From NCBI GenBank assembly GCA_938003595.1, contig CALKYH010000026.1, positions 1 through 6,646 on the forward strand: 6,646 nucleotides of DNA, read 5' to 3'. The position numbers and the translations under genes were made by a program. The notes beneath the pieces were generated by a model. It searched no databases, was not told the DNA's origin, and saw nothing but the letters and a program-made list of their open reading frames with translations. Of the stretch, positions 1-5,739 are shown in pieces (the stretch's first letter is position 1; the number at the start of each line of letters is the position of its first letter). This DNA comes from an uncultured bacterium. GTDB taxonomy: Bacteria; Planctomycetota; Phycisphaerae; Phycisphaerales; UBA1924.

Positions 1-1170
1 AACTTCAACGGCGCGTGGAGCGTGTACCCGTACTTCCCGAGCGGGAATGTGATCATCAGCGACATCGAGGGCGGGCTGTTCGTGGTGGATCCGACCCTCG
101 CGTTGACGGGCGGCGCGCCGTTCGTGATCGCGCCGGACGAGGCGCCGACGACGCTGCCGCCGCAGGGCGCGTCGATCGAGGTGGTCATCACGCCGCAGAA
201 CGGGCAGGCGATCGACCCGCAATCGCCGCCGACGCTGTTCGTGAATGTGGGCGAGGGGTATTCGAGCTTCCCGATGACGGACGCGGGCGGGGGGCAGTGG
301 ACGGCGCAGTTCCCGCCGATGCCGTGCGAGGCGGAGGTGTCGTACTACTACTCGGCGACCTCGACGGAGGGCGTGACGATCTTCAATCCGCTGGGCGCGC
401 CGGGCGTGGCGTACAGCGCGAGCGTGGCGAGCTTCGAGACGGTGACGATCGAGGACGCGCTGGAGGTGAGCAGCGGCTGGACGGTGGGCGCGCCGGGCGA
501 CAACGCGACGACGGGCGTGTGGCTGCGCGCCGACCCGGTGGGCACCTCGGCGCAGCCGGAGGACGATCACACGCCGGCGGGGACGCAGTGTTTCATCACG
601 GGCAACGCCTCGCCGGGCTCGGGCGTGGGCACGAACGATGTGGACGGCGGCACGACGACGCTGACGAGCCCGAACCTCGACGCGGCGACGAGCCTCGAGG
701 GCGGCGAGGCGTACATCGCGTACTGGCGGTGGTACTCGAACGATCAGGGGTCGGCGCCGGGCGAGGACTCGATGCCGGTCCAGATCTCCAACAACGGCGG
801 CGCGACCTGGACCACGCTGGAGACGGTGAACGAGAACGCCGGCGTGTGGGTGCGGAAGTCGTTCCGCGTGGCGGACTTCGTGGCGCCGACGACGCAGGTG
901 CGCCTGCGGTTCCAGGCGCGCGACCTGGGCTCGGGCTCGGTCGTCGAGGCCGGCGTGGACGATGTGCAGATCTACTTCCGCGGCTGCGACATCACGGTGG
1001 TGCCGGGCGACACGAACGGCGACGGCGTGGTGAACTTCGCGGACATCAACAATGTGCTGTCGAGCTACAACCAGGTGGGCCAGGGCCTGCTGGGCGATGT
1101 GGACGGCGACGGCGATGTCGATTTCCAGGACCTGAACATCGTGCTGGGCGCGTTCAACCAGGTCGGCTGA
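1..1170 (+). CDS. Secreted choice-of-anchor B-like protein with C-terminal dockerin (5' end outside window)
   Basis: This is the last 389 residues of a larger protein, open from base 1 in frame 1 to TGA at 1168-1170; the true start lies upstream. The first ~35 residues (a WSVYPYFPSG motif, then SDIEGGLFVVD) resemble the end of the beta-propeller-like 'choice-of-anchor B' domain. Next comes a Pro/Thr-rich stretch, then a segment around residues 140-326 that looks like a beta-sandwich of the MAM/jelly-roll type, ending in GVDDVQIYFRGC. Residues 336-389 form a dockerin with two EF-hand-like loops (D337/N339/D341/N345/D348 and D366/D368/D370/D374/D377). Such proteins are normally exported and held at or outside the cell surface; the signal peptide would be in the missing part. 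No catalytic motif is visible. It is convergent with apt, with 22 bases between stop codons and no convincing terminator hairpin. The dockerin assignment is strong; the N-terminal family call is moderate. Confidence 0.85.
   Translation, partial: NFNGAWSVYPYFPSGNVIISDIEGGLFVVDPTLALTGGAPFVIAPDEAPTTLPPQGASIEVVITPQNGQAIDPQSPPTLFVNVGEGYSSFPMTDAGGGQWTAQFPPMPCEAEVSYYYSATSTEGVTIFNPLGAPGVAYSASVASFETVTIEDALEVSSGWTVGAPGDNATTGVWLRADPVGTSAQPEDDHTPAGTQCFITGNASPGSGVGTNDVDGGTTTLTSPNLDAATSLEGGEAYIAYWRWYSNDQGSAPGEDSMPVQISNNGGATWTTLETVNENAGVWVRKSFRVADFVAPTTQVRLRFQARDLGSGSVVEAGVDDVQIYFRGCDITVVPGDTNGDGVVNFADINNVLSSYNQVGQGLLGDVDGDGDVDFQDLNIVLGAFNQVG
1006..1167 (+). repeat. Two-copy dockerin repeat inside the secreted protein gene
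   Basis: Two 25-codon units, at 1006-1080 and 1093-1167, are separated by four codons and match at 15 of 25 residues. Each starts with Gly-Asp, carries a 12-residue DxNxDG or DxDxDG calcium-binding loop followed by a short helix, and ends in NQVG. This is the classic duplicated dockerin architecture. The coding DNA is also similar in the two units, for example around the NQVG ends. Confidence 0.85.
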
Positions 1171-1192
1171 GCCAACCCTGGAACGATCGCGG

Positions 1193-1711
1193 CTAGAGGC
1201 GCAGGACGGCGTGCAGGAGCGAGGGGTCCGGCAGCGCCGCGCGCCCGTCGAGGGCGGTCAGTTCGATGAGGACGGTGACGCCGACGAGGACGCCGCCCAG
1301 GTGGGTGACCATGTCGAGGCAGGCGCCGAGGGTGCCGCCGGTGGCGATGAGGTCGTCCACGACGACGACGCGCTGGCCGGGCTTGATGGCGTCCTGATGG
1401 ATCTCGAGGCGGTCGGCGCCGTATTCGAGGGCGTACTCGAACCCGTGGGTGGGGCGGGGGAGTTTGCCGGGCTTGCGGACGGGGATGAATCCAGCGGCGA
1501 GGGCCTGGGCGACGGCGATGCCGAAGATGAAGCCTCGGGACTCGGCGCCGATGACCAGGTCCACCTTCTTGCCTCGGAAGGGGTTGGCCATGAGTTCGAC
1601 GGCGAGGGCGAGGCCGGGGGGATCGGCCAGGAGGGGCGTGATGTCCTTGAAGACAACGCCGGGCTTGGGGAAGTTCGGGACATCGCGGATGAGCGTGAGG
1701 AGTTGCTCCAC
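1193..1711 (-). CDS. apt: Adenine phosphoribosyltransferase
   Basis: The 172-residue product would make AMP and pyrophosphate from adenine and PRPP, a cytosolic purine salvage step. The length matches the family (about 170-180). Visible motifs, in order, are: RDVPNFPKPGVVFKDITPLL at residues 9-28, typical of the Apt N-terminus; GAESRGFIFG at 55-64; RKPGKLP at 79-85; and the PRPP-binding loop VVVVDDLIATGGT at 115-127 with the acidic pair D119-D120. The start is the GTG at 1711-1709: it gives the canonical N-terminus and has an AGGGAG ribosome binding site seven bases upstream. A longer open frame continues upstream through the groES region, but it has no Apt homology there. Codons are strongly C-ending (GCC, CTC, GTC), unlike the + strand neighbours. 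The gene is convergent with the dockerin protein gene and divergent from groES. Confidence 0.96.
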   Translation of the reverse strand: MEQLLTLIRDVPNFPKPGVVFKDITPLLADPPGLALAVELMANPFRGKKVDLVIGAESRGFIFGIAVAQALAAGFIPVRKPGKLPRPTHGFEYALEYGADRLEIHQDAIKPGQRVVVVDDLIATGGTLGACLDMVTHLGGVLVGVTVLIELTALDGRAALPDPSLLHAVLRL

Positions 1712-1718
1712 GGCGCGG

Positions 1719-1724
1719 CTCCCT
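1719..1724 (-). promoter_or_regulatory. Ribosome binding site of apt
   Basis: On the minus strand this reads AGGGAG, seven bases before the GTG at 1711. It settles the choice of GTG as the start, because no ATG lies near the position expected from the Apt family. Confidence 0.75.
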
Positions 1725-1786
1725 GAGTGGGGCTTGGGGTCGAGGGCGGGCGGATCCGGCCCGTCGGCGGGGAATCCCGGGGGGCG

Positions 1787-1792
1787 ATCATA
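1787..1792 (-). promoter_or_regulatory. Candidate -10 element for apt
   Basis: The minus strand reads TATGAT, a 5 of 6 match to the sigma-70 -10 consensus, in one of the few AT-rich spots of the 136-base divergent gap. Transcription would begin near 1780 and give a leader of about 70 bases. No good -35 box is visible: the best candidate is TTCCGG at 1817-1812 with a 19-base spacer. For groES, the opposite direction, only the weak TAAACT at 1825-1830 can be proposed. Confidence 0.3.
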
Positions 1793-1847
1793 ACGGGGAG
1801 GCGTCGGGCGCCCGGAAGGTTCCCTAAACTCTGGGCAGGAAGGTGTC

Positions 1848-2180
1848 ATGGCGAAAGCGAACGACAAGCCCGCGGCGCGACTCGAGGTGGTGGAGCCGGT
1901 GGGCGCGCGCGTCCTGATCCGCAAGGATGAGGACAAGAAGCAGACCAAGTCGGGCATCCACCTGCCGGACAAGATCGAGATCCCGACGCTGACGGGGCGC
2001 GTGGTGGCGATCTCGGCGAAGGTGGCGGGGGACGAGGCGTACCCGATCAAGCAGTACGACCGCGTGCTGTTCAACCCCAAGCACGGCGTGCCGGTGGATT
2101 TCGAGGGCGACAACCGCCTGTTCGTGATCCCGATCGAGGACATCGTGGCCGTGTTCCGGCGCGAGACCGAGGCCGACTGA
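1848..2180 (+). CDS. groES: GroES-family co-chaperonin (Cpn10-like), divergent
   Basis: The 110-residue protein has the Cpn10 layout. A short charged N-terminal extension (residues 1-12) leads into the first strand, PVGARVLIRKDED at 17-29. A mobile-loop-like segment follows (TKSGIHLPDK at 33-42), then the core strand TGRVVAI at 49-55, YDRVLF at 70-75 and the closing strand IPIEDIVAVF at 94-103. In the family, a heptameric lid caps the GroEL chamber and the mobile loop contacts GroEL; here IHL stands where E. coli has the IVL triplet. At 110 residues it is longer than typical GroES (about 95-100). ATG at 1848 is preceded by AGGAAGGT at 1837-1844. No groEL lies beside it, so it may be a stand-alone or extra GroES serving a distant GroEL. 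It is probably the first gene of an operon, with aroA starting 28 bases after its stop. Confidence 0.85.
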   Translation: MAKANDKPAARLEVVEPVGARVLIRKDEDKKQTKSGIHLPDKIEIPTLTGRVVAISAKVAGDEAYPIKQYDRVLFNPKHGVPVDFEGDNRLFVIPIEDIVAVFRRETEAD

Positions 2181-2208
2181 GCCCCTACCCGGAGGACCCC
2201 GACCGGCC

Positions 2209-3639
2209 ATGGCGCTCGACGACTTTGCACGCCTGCTCTCGAGGCCGCTCGGGAGACTGCCCGATCCGCTGCCGCTGCGCCCGATCCCCGCTGGGGAGCG
2301 GTTCCGGCTGCGCGTGCGGCCGCCGGGTTCGAAGAGCCTGACGAACCGCGCGCTGCTGCTGGCGGCGCTGGCGGAGGGGGAGTCCACGATCGGCGGGGCG
2401 CTGATCGACGCCGAGGACGCCCAGGTGATGGGCGGGGCTCTGCGGGCGTTGGGCGTGCGGTTCAAGCTGGAGCAGGACGGGGGGCTCGTGCGCGTGCGCG
2501 GCGTGGGCGGGCGGTGGCGCGTGGGGCCCGAGGGGGCGACGCTGGCGCTGGAGAACGCGGGGACGGCGACGCGGTTTCTCGCGGCGTCGGCGGTCCTGGC
2601 GGACGGGCCGGTGACGATCGATGGATCGGCGCGGATGCGCGAGCGGCCGATCGGCGAGCTGGCCAGCGCGCTGACGGCGCTGGGCGCGCAGGTGGAGTTC
2701 CTCGGATCGCCGGGATGCCCGCCGCTGCGGATCACGCCGCCCGCGGAGCTGCCCAGGCGCGCCGAGGTGACGCTGCCGACGGTGGCGTCGGGGCAGTTCG
2801 TGTCGGCGCTGCTGATGCTGGGGCCGTGGCTGCCCAGGGGCGTGGGGGTGCGGATCGATGGCGAGGCGACGAGCGCGCCGTACATCCAGATGACGCTGCG
2901 GCTGCTGGATCGGCTGGGCGCGACGGGCGTGGAGAGTTCCGGCGACACACGGGCGCTGCGCGTGGGCGCGGGGGCGCTGGAGGCGTTCCACCTGGACATC
3001 GAGCCGGACGCGACGGGCGCGACCTATTTCTGGGGCGCGGCGGCGATGGTGCGGGGCTCGCAGATGGTCGTGCCGGGGCTTTCGATGGCGAGCCTGCAGG
3101 GCGATGTGCGGTTCGCGCGGGTGTTGGGCGAGATGCACGCGGGCGTGGAGGAGCGGCGGTCGCAGATCGGCGTGCGGGGGACGGGGCCGCTGTTCGGCGT
3201 GGATGTCGATTGCTCGGACATGCCGGACGCGGCGATGACGCTGGCGGCGGTGGCGTGCGCGGCGCGGAGCCCGTCGGTGATCCGTGGACTGCGGACGCTG
3301 CGCGTGAAGGAGACGGACCGGCTCGAGGCGCTCCGGACGGAGCTGAGCAAGATCGGCGCGGGGGTGCGGATCGACGGCGATGCGCTGCGGATCGCGCCGC
3401 CGATGCCGCGCGAGCTGGAGGACCCGGAGGCGCCGGCGGTGGTGTTCGAGACCTACAACGATCACCGGATGGCGATGTCGCTGGCGCTGATCGGGCTGGT
3501 GCGGACGAATGTGTTCGTGCGCGACCCGGGGTGCGTGGCGAAGACTTACCCGGGGTTCTGGGCCGATTGGGCGGCGCTGTACGGGGGGTCCACGGCGCGG
3601 GGCGGGCAGGGTCATGCGGCGCGCGGGGCCCGGGAGTAG
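2209..3639 (+). CDS. aroA: 3-phosphoshikimate 1-carboxyvinyltransferase (EPSP synthase)
   Basis: This 476-residue enzyme joins shikimate-3-phosphate and phosphoenolpyruvate to give EPSP, the sixth step of the cytosolic shikimate pathway. All main active-site blocks are present: PPGSKSLTNR at 38-47 (K42 matches E. coli K22); ENAGTATRF at 115-123; SARMRERPI at 140-148; SGQF at 194-197; PDAAMT at 339-344 (D340 matches the catalytic E. coli D313); KETDR at 367-371; NDHRMAMS at 417-424; and AKTYPGFW at 444-451 (K445 matches K411). It is about 50 residues longer than the E. coli enzyme, mostly from a ~20-residue N-terminal extension and a Gly/Ala/Arg-rich tail after 458. ATG at 2209 is preceded by GGAGGA at 2191-2196, a rather long 12-base spacing. 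It lies between the groES-like gene and the exporter gene in a probable operon. Confidence 0.97.
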   Translation: MALDDFARLLSRPLGRLPDPLPLRPIPAGERFRLRVRPPGSKSLTNRALLLAALAEGESTIGGALIDAEDAQVMGGALRALGVRFKLEQDGGLVRVRGVGGRWRVGPEGATLALENAGTATRFLAASAVLADGPVTIDGSARMRERPIGELASALTALGAQVEFLGSPGCPPLRITPPAELPRRAEVTLPTVASGQFVSALLMLGPWLPRGVGVRIDGEATSAPYIQMTLRLLDRLGATGVESSGDTRALRVGAGALEAFHLDIEPDATGATYFWGAAAMVRGSQMVVPGLSMASLQGDVRFARVLGEMHAGVEERRSQIGVRGTGPLFGVDVDCSDMPDAAMTLAAVACAARSPSVIRGLRTLRVKETDRLEALRTELSKIGAGVRIDGDALRIAPPMPRELEDPEAPAVVFETYNDHRMAMSLALIGLVRTNVFVRDPGCVAKTYPGFWADWAALYGGSTARGGQGHAARGARE

Positions 3640-3641
3640 GG
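3632..3641 (+). promoter_or_regulatory. Ribosome binding site of the ABC exporter gene, overlapping the aroA stop
   Basis: The purine-rich stretch GGGAGTAGGG contains the aroA stop TAG (3637-3639). It ends eight bases before the GTG at 3650. It supports that GTG as the start and suggests the two genes are translationally coupled. Confidence 0.65.
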
Positions 3642-3649
3642 TTACAGGC

Positions 3650-5527
3650 GTGAAGGCCAGTCAGGAGCCGAGTTCGAAGACGCCGGAGCCGTTCGGGCTG
3701 TTCGCGCGCCGGCTGCTGCGGTACCGGGGGCTGCTCACGGTGGCGGGGCTGGCGGCGCTGGTGTCGGCCGGCGGGCTGGGCGCGGGGCTGCTGGCGCTGG
3801 CGCCGGCGCTGAACAATGTGCTGGATGAGGATGCGAGGTCGCTGCCGGAGCTGGCGCGCGAGGGCGCGGCGAAGCTCTCGATTGTGGGGATCACGATCCC
3901 GGATTCCTGGTTCAACGCGCTGCCGACGGACCGGTTCGACGCGGTGATCTGGATCGTCGCCTCGCTCATCGTGCTGACGATCATCGGGGCGACGGCGAAC
4001 TTCGTGCACTCGTTCCTGGCGCAGACTCTGGCGGAGCGCGTGGTGGCGGGGGTGCGTCGGGACGCGTTCCGGCGGGTGGTGCACATGCCGCTGCGGACGG
4101 TGCTGGAGGGCGGGCCTGCGGACCTGGTGGCGCGGATCGTCAACGATGCGCAGCGCCTGACGGGCGGGCTGCTGGCGCTGGTGGACAAGGGCCCGGCGCA
4201 GGTGACCAAGGGGTTCATCGCGCTGTGCGTGGCGATCGTGGTGGAGCGGCGGTCGCTGGCGGCGCTGCCGGTGGCGGCGCTGCTGGCGTGGATCATCCGC
4301 AAGCTGGGCAAGCGGGTGCGCCGGGCGTCGCGCGGGGCGATGGAGGCGCAGTCGGCGCTGCTGGCCTCGACGACGGAGGCGCTGCAGGGGCTGCGGGTGG
4401 TGAAGACCAGCGCGGCGGAGCGCGTGGAGCTGGGGCGGTTCTCGCGGCACAACCGGGAGTACATGCGCCAGATCCTGCGGGCGCGGACGGCGCGGGCGCT
4501 GGCGAGCCCGCTCATCGAGACGATCTGCATCGTCGTGGTGGGGGTGTGGTTCCTGGTGTTCGCGAAGGAGATGATCGACCAGGGGATGAAGCCCTCGAAG
4601 TTCTTGACGGCGATGATCGCGCTGGGCGTGGCGGCGGGCTCGCTCAAGCCGCTGACCTCGATCGTGCAGGAGATCCAGGCGTCCAAGCCGGCGGCCAAGC
4701 GGCTGGCGGAGCTGGTGGACGCGGAGGTGGAGTTCGCGCCGGGGGCGAAGCGCGCGGCGCGGCTGGGGCGGCACGCGCGGACGATCGAGTTCGACGAGGT
4801 GTCGTTCACCTATCCCGGGGCGGAGCATCCGGCGCTGGACGGCGTGTCGCTGACGATCGAGCACGGGGAGACGGTGGCGTTCGTCGGGGGCAACGGCTCG
4901 GGCAAGACGACGCTGATCTCGCTGGTGCCGCGGCTGTTCGACCCGGCGGGCGGGCGTGTGCTGATCGACGGCCAGCCGCTGACGGGCGTGGACCTGCGGT
5001 CGCTGCGCCGGCAGATCGGCGTGGTGACGCAGGAGGTGGTGCTGTTCAAGGGGACGATCTCCTCGAACATCGCGTACGGGGCGGAGGGGGCGACGCCGGA
5101 GAAGATCCGGCAGGCGGCGCGCCTGGCGCGGGCGGAGGAGTTCATCCTCGGCAAGCCCGGCGGGTACGAGGCGCTGGTGGGGGAGCAGGGCGTGACGCTC
5201 TCGGGCGGGCAGCGCCAGCGGATCGCGATGGCGCGGGCGTTCCTGCGCGACCCGGCGATCCTGCTGCTGGACGAGGCGACGAGCATGGTGGACGCGGACA
5301 GCGAGCGGCAGATCGCCGCGGCGATCGCGGACTTTGCGCAGGGGCGCACCGTGCTGGTGGTGGCGCACCGGCTGAGCACGGTGATCAACGCGGACCGCAT
5401 CGTGGTGATGGACGCGGGCCGGATCGTGGATGTGGGCCGGCACGAGGCGCTGCTGGAGCGGTGCGGGATCTACCGCACGCTCACGGCGAGCCAGATGCTG
5501 GCGGCGCCGACGGGGGCGACGGCCTGA
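3650..5527 (+). CDS. ABC exporter with fused membrane and ATPase domains (MsbA-like)
   Basis: The 625-residue half-transporter would work as an inner-membrane homodimer that uses ATP to export or flip a hydrophobic substrate. The membrane domain covers about residues 25-340; hydrophobic stretches are clear near 28-54, 98-122, 185-220, 285-310 and 318-338. The ATPase domain has Y388 (A-loop), Walker A GGNGSGKT at 413-420, Q461 (Q-loop), signature LSGGQ at 517-521, Walker B ILLLDE at 537-542 with catalytic E542, and H573 (H-loop), so it should be active. The D-loop reads SMVD rather than the common SALD. The TM1-TM2 loop (about 55-97) looks longer than in E. coli MsbA. The start is GTG at 3650: the open frame extends upstream into aroA, but the binding site at 3632-3641 and the 10-base gap favour this GTG. 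The substrate cannot be read from sequence; lipid A-like lipid or a drug are the usual options. Confidence 0.93.
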   Translation: MKASQEPSSKTPEPFGLFARRLLRYRGLLTVAGLAALVSAGGLGAGLLALAPALNNVLDEDARSLPELAREGAAKLSIVGITIPDSWFNALPTDRFDAVIWIVASLIVLTIIGATANFVHSFLAQTLAERVVAGVRRDAFRRVVHMPLRTVLEGGPADLVARIVNDAQRLTGGLLALVDKGPAQVTKGFIALCVAIVVERRSLAALPVAALLAWIIRKLGKRVRRASRGAMEAQSALLASTTEALQGLRVVKTSAAERVELGRFSRHNREYMRQILRARTARALASPLIETICIVVVGVWFLVFAKEMIDQGMKPSKFLTAMIALGVAAGSLKPLTSIVQEIQASKPAAKRLAELVDAEVEFAPGAKRAARLGRHARTIEFDEVSFTYPGAEHPALDGVSLTIEHGETVAFVGGNGSGKTTLISLVPRLFDPAGGRVLIDGQPLTGVDLRSLRRQIGVVTQEVVLFKGTISSNIAYGAEGATPEKIRQAARLARAEEFILGKPGGYEALVGEQGVTLSGGQRQRIAMARAFLRDPAILLLDEATSMVDADSERQIAAAIADFAQGRTVLVVAHRLSTVINADRIVVMDAGRIVDVGRHEALLERCGIYRTLTASQMLAAPTGATA

Positions 5528-5539
5528 GGCGGCGGGGCG

Positions 5540-5695
5540 TCAGCCCTTGGCCTTGTCCTCGCCGTGGTCTTTCTTGCCCTTGGGGTCGCGGGAGCGCTGC
5601 TCCTGGCTGAGCCGGGCGGCCTCGGGCTTGTGGACCTTGCGGGCGGCTTCCCGCTTGTCGGGCGGGCCGTCGAACTTGGCTTCGGACTTTTTCAT
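5540..5695 (-). CDS. Small Lys-rich hydrophilic protein, 51 residues, unknown function
   Basis: The ATG at 5695-5693 opens a 51-codon frame ending in TGA at 5542-5540. A GGAG ribosome binding site (5707-5704) sits eight bases upstream. Of the 51 codons, 47 end in G or C, with the C-ending preference also seen in apt, the other minus-strand gene. The protein has 11 Lys, 5 Arg, 5 Glu, 5 Asp and 2 His, no Cys, Tyr or Trp, and almost no hydrophobic residues (one Phe, Leu and Val each). It begins MKKSEAKFDGPPDKREAARK and ends in a Lys/Asp/Gly-rich tail. No signal peptide or membrane segment is visible, and it is probably disordered. I recognise no family. It is convergent with the ABC exporter gene (12 bases between stops) and divergent from der. 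The coding call rests on the binding site, the codon pattern and the tight fit between neighbours. Confidence 0.72.
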   Translation of the reverse strand: MKKSEAKFDGPPDKREAARKVHKPEAARLSQEQRSRDPKGKKDHGEDKAKG

Positions 5696-5724
5696 GGTGG
5701 GGGCTCCGGTGTGGATCCGGGGTC

Positions 5725-5731
5725 ATACTAT
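5725..5731. promoter_or_regulatory. Candidate overlapping -10 elements for der (+) and the small protein gene (-)
   Basis: The only AT-rich spot in the 44-base gap is near-symmetric. The + strand reads TACTAT at 5726-5731 and the - strand reads TAGTAT at 5730-5725; both fit a TAnnnT -10 pattern. On the + strand, eight bases (seven C, one T) separate it from the A of the der ATG, so transcription could begin at that A. On the - strand, a start near 5717 would leave a leader of about 22 bases that includes the GGAG at 5707-5704. No clear -35 box is seen on either side. Confidence 0.4.
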
Positions 5732-5739
5732 CCCCCCCT

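Noticed and set aside
1164..1172. GGCTGAGCC inverted repeat at the end of the dockerin gene as a terminator
   Set aside because: Four-base arms with a one-base loop cannot form a stable hairpin, and no T tract follows.
1805..1814. Perfect 10-base palindrome CGGGCGCCCG in the apt-groES gap as an operator
   Set aside because: Short GC-only palindromes are expected by chance at this composition, and no second copy or linked regulator is visible.
1712..2230. N-terminal extension of apt up to a start at 2230
   Set aside because: The extension runs antisense through groES and has no Apt homology. The GTG at 1711 has a good binding site and gives the normal Apt length.
2185..3615. A 476-codon minus-strand frame opposite aroA
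   Set aside because: It mirrors aroA, is rich in Arg/His/Pro, has no recognisable domain, and its length follows from the lack of AT-rich stop codons.
3509..3649. Earlier start for the ABC exporter inside aroA
   Set aside because: It would overlap the conserved C-terminal end of aroA and add Arg/Gly-rich residues with no transporter character. The GTG at 3650 has a suitable binding site.
2732..5443. A 903-codon open frame on the minus strand across aroA and the ABC exporter gene
   Set aside because: It is antisense to two genes with complete family motifs. Its product is a His/Arg/Pro-rich string typical of the shadow of GC-rich codons.
5524..5543. Hairpin terminator between the ABC exporter and the small protein gene
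   Set aside because: Only a four-base stem (CTGA/TCAG) with a 12-base loop and no T tract on either strand; too weak.
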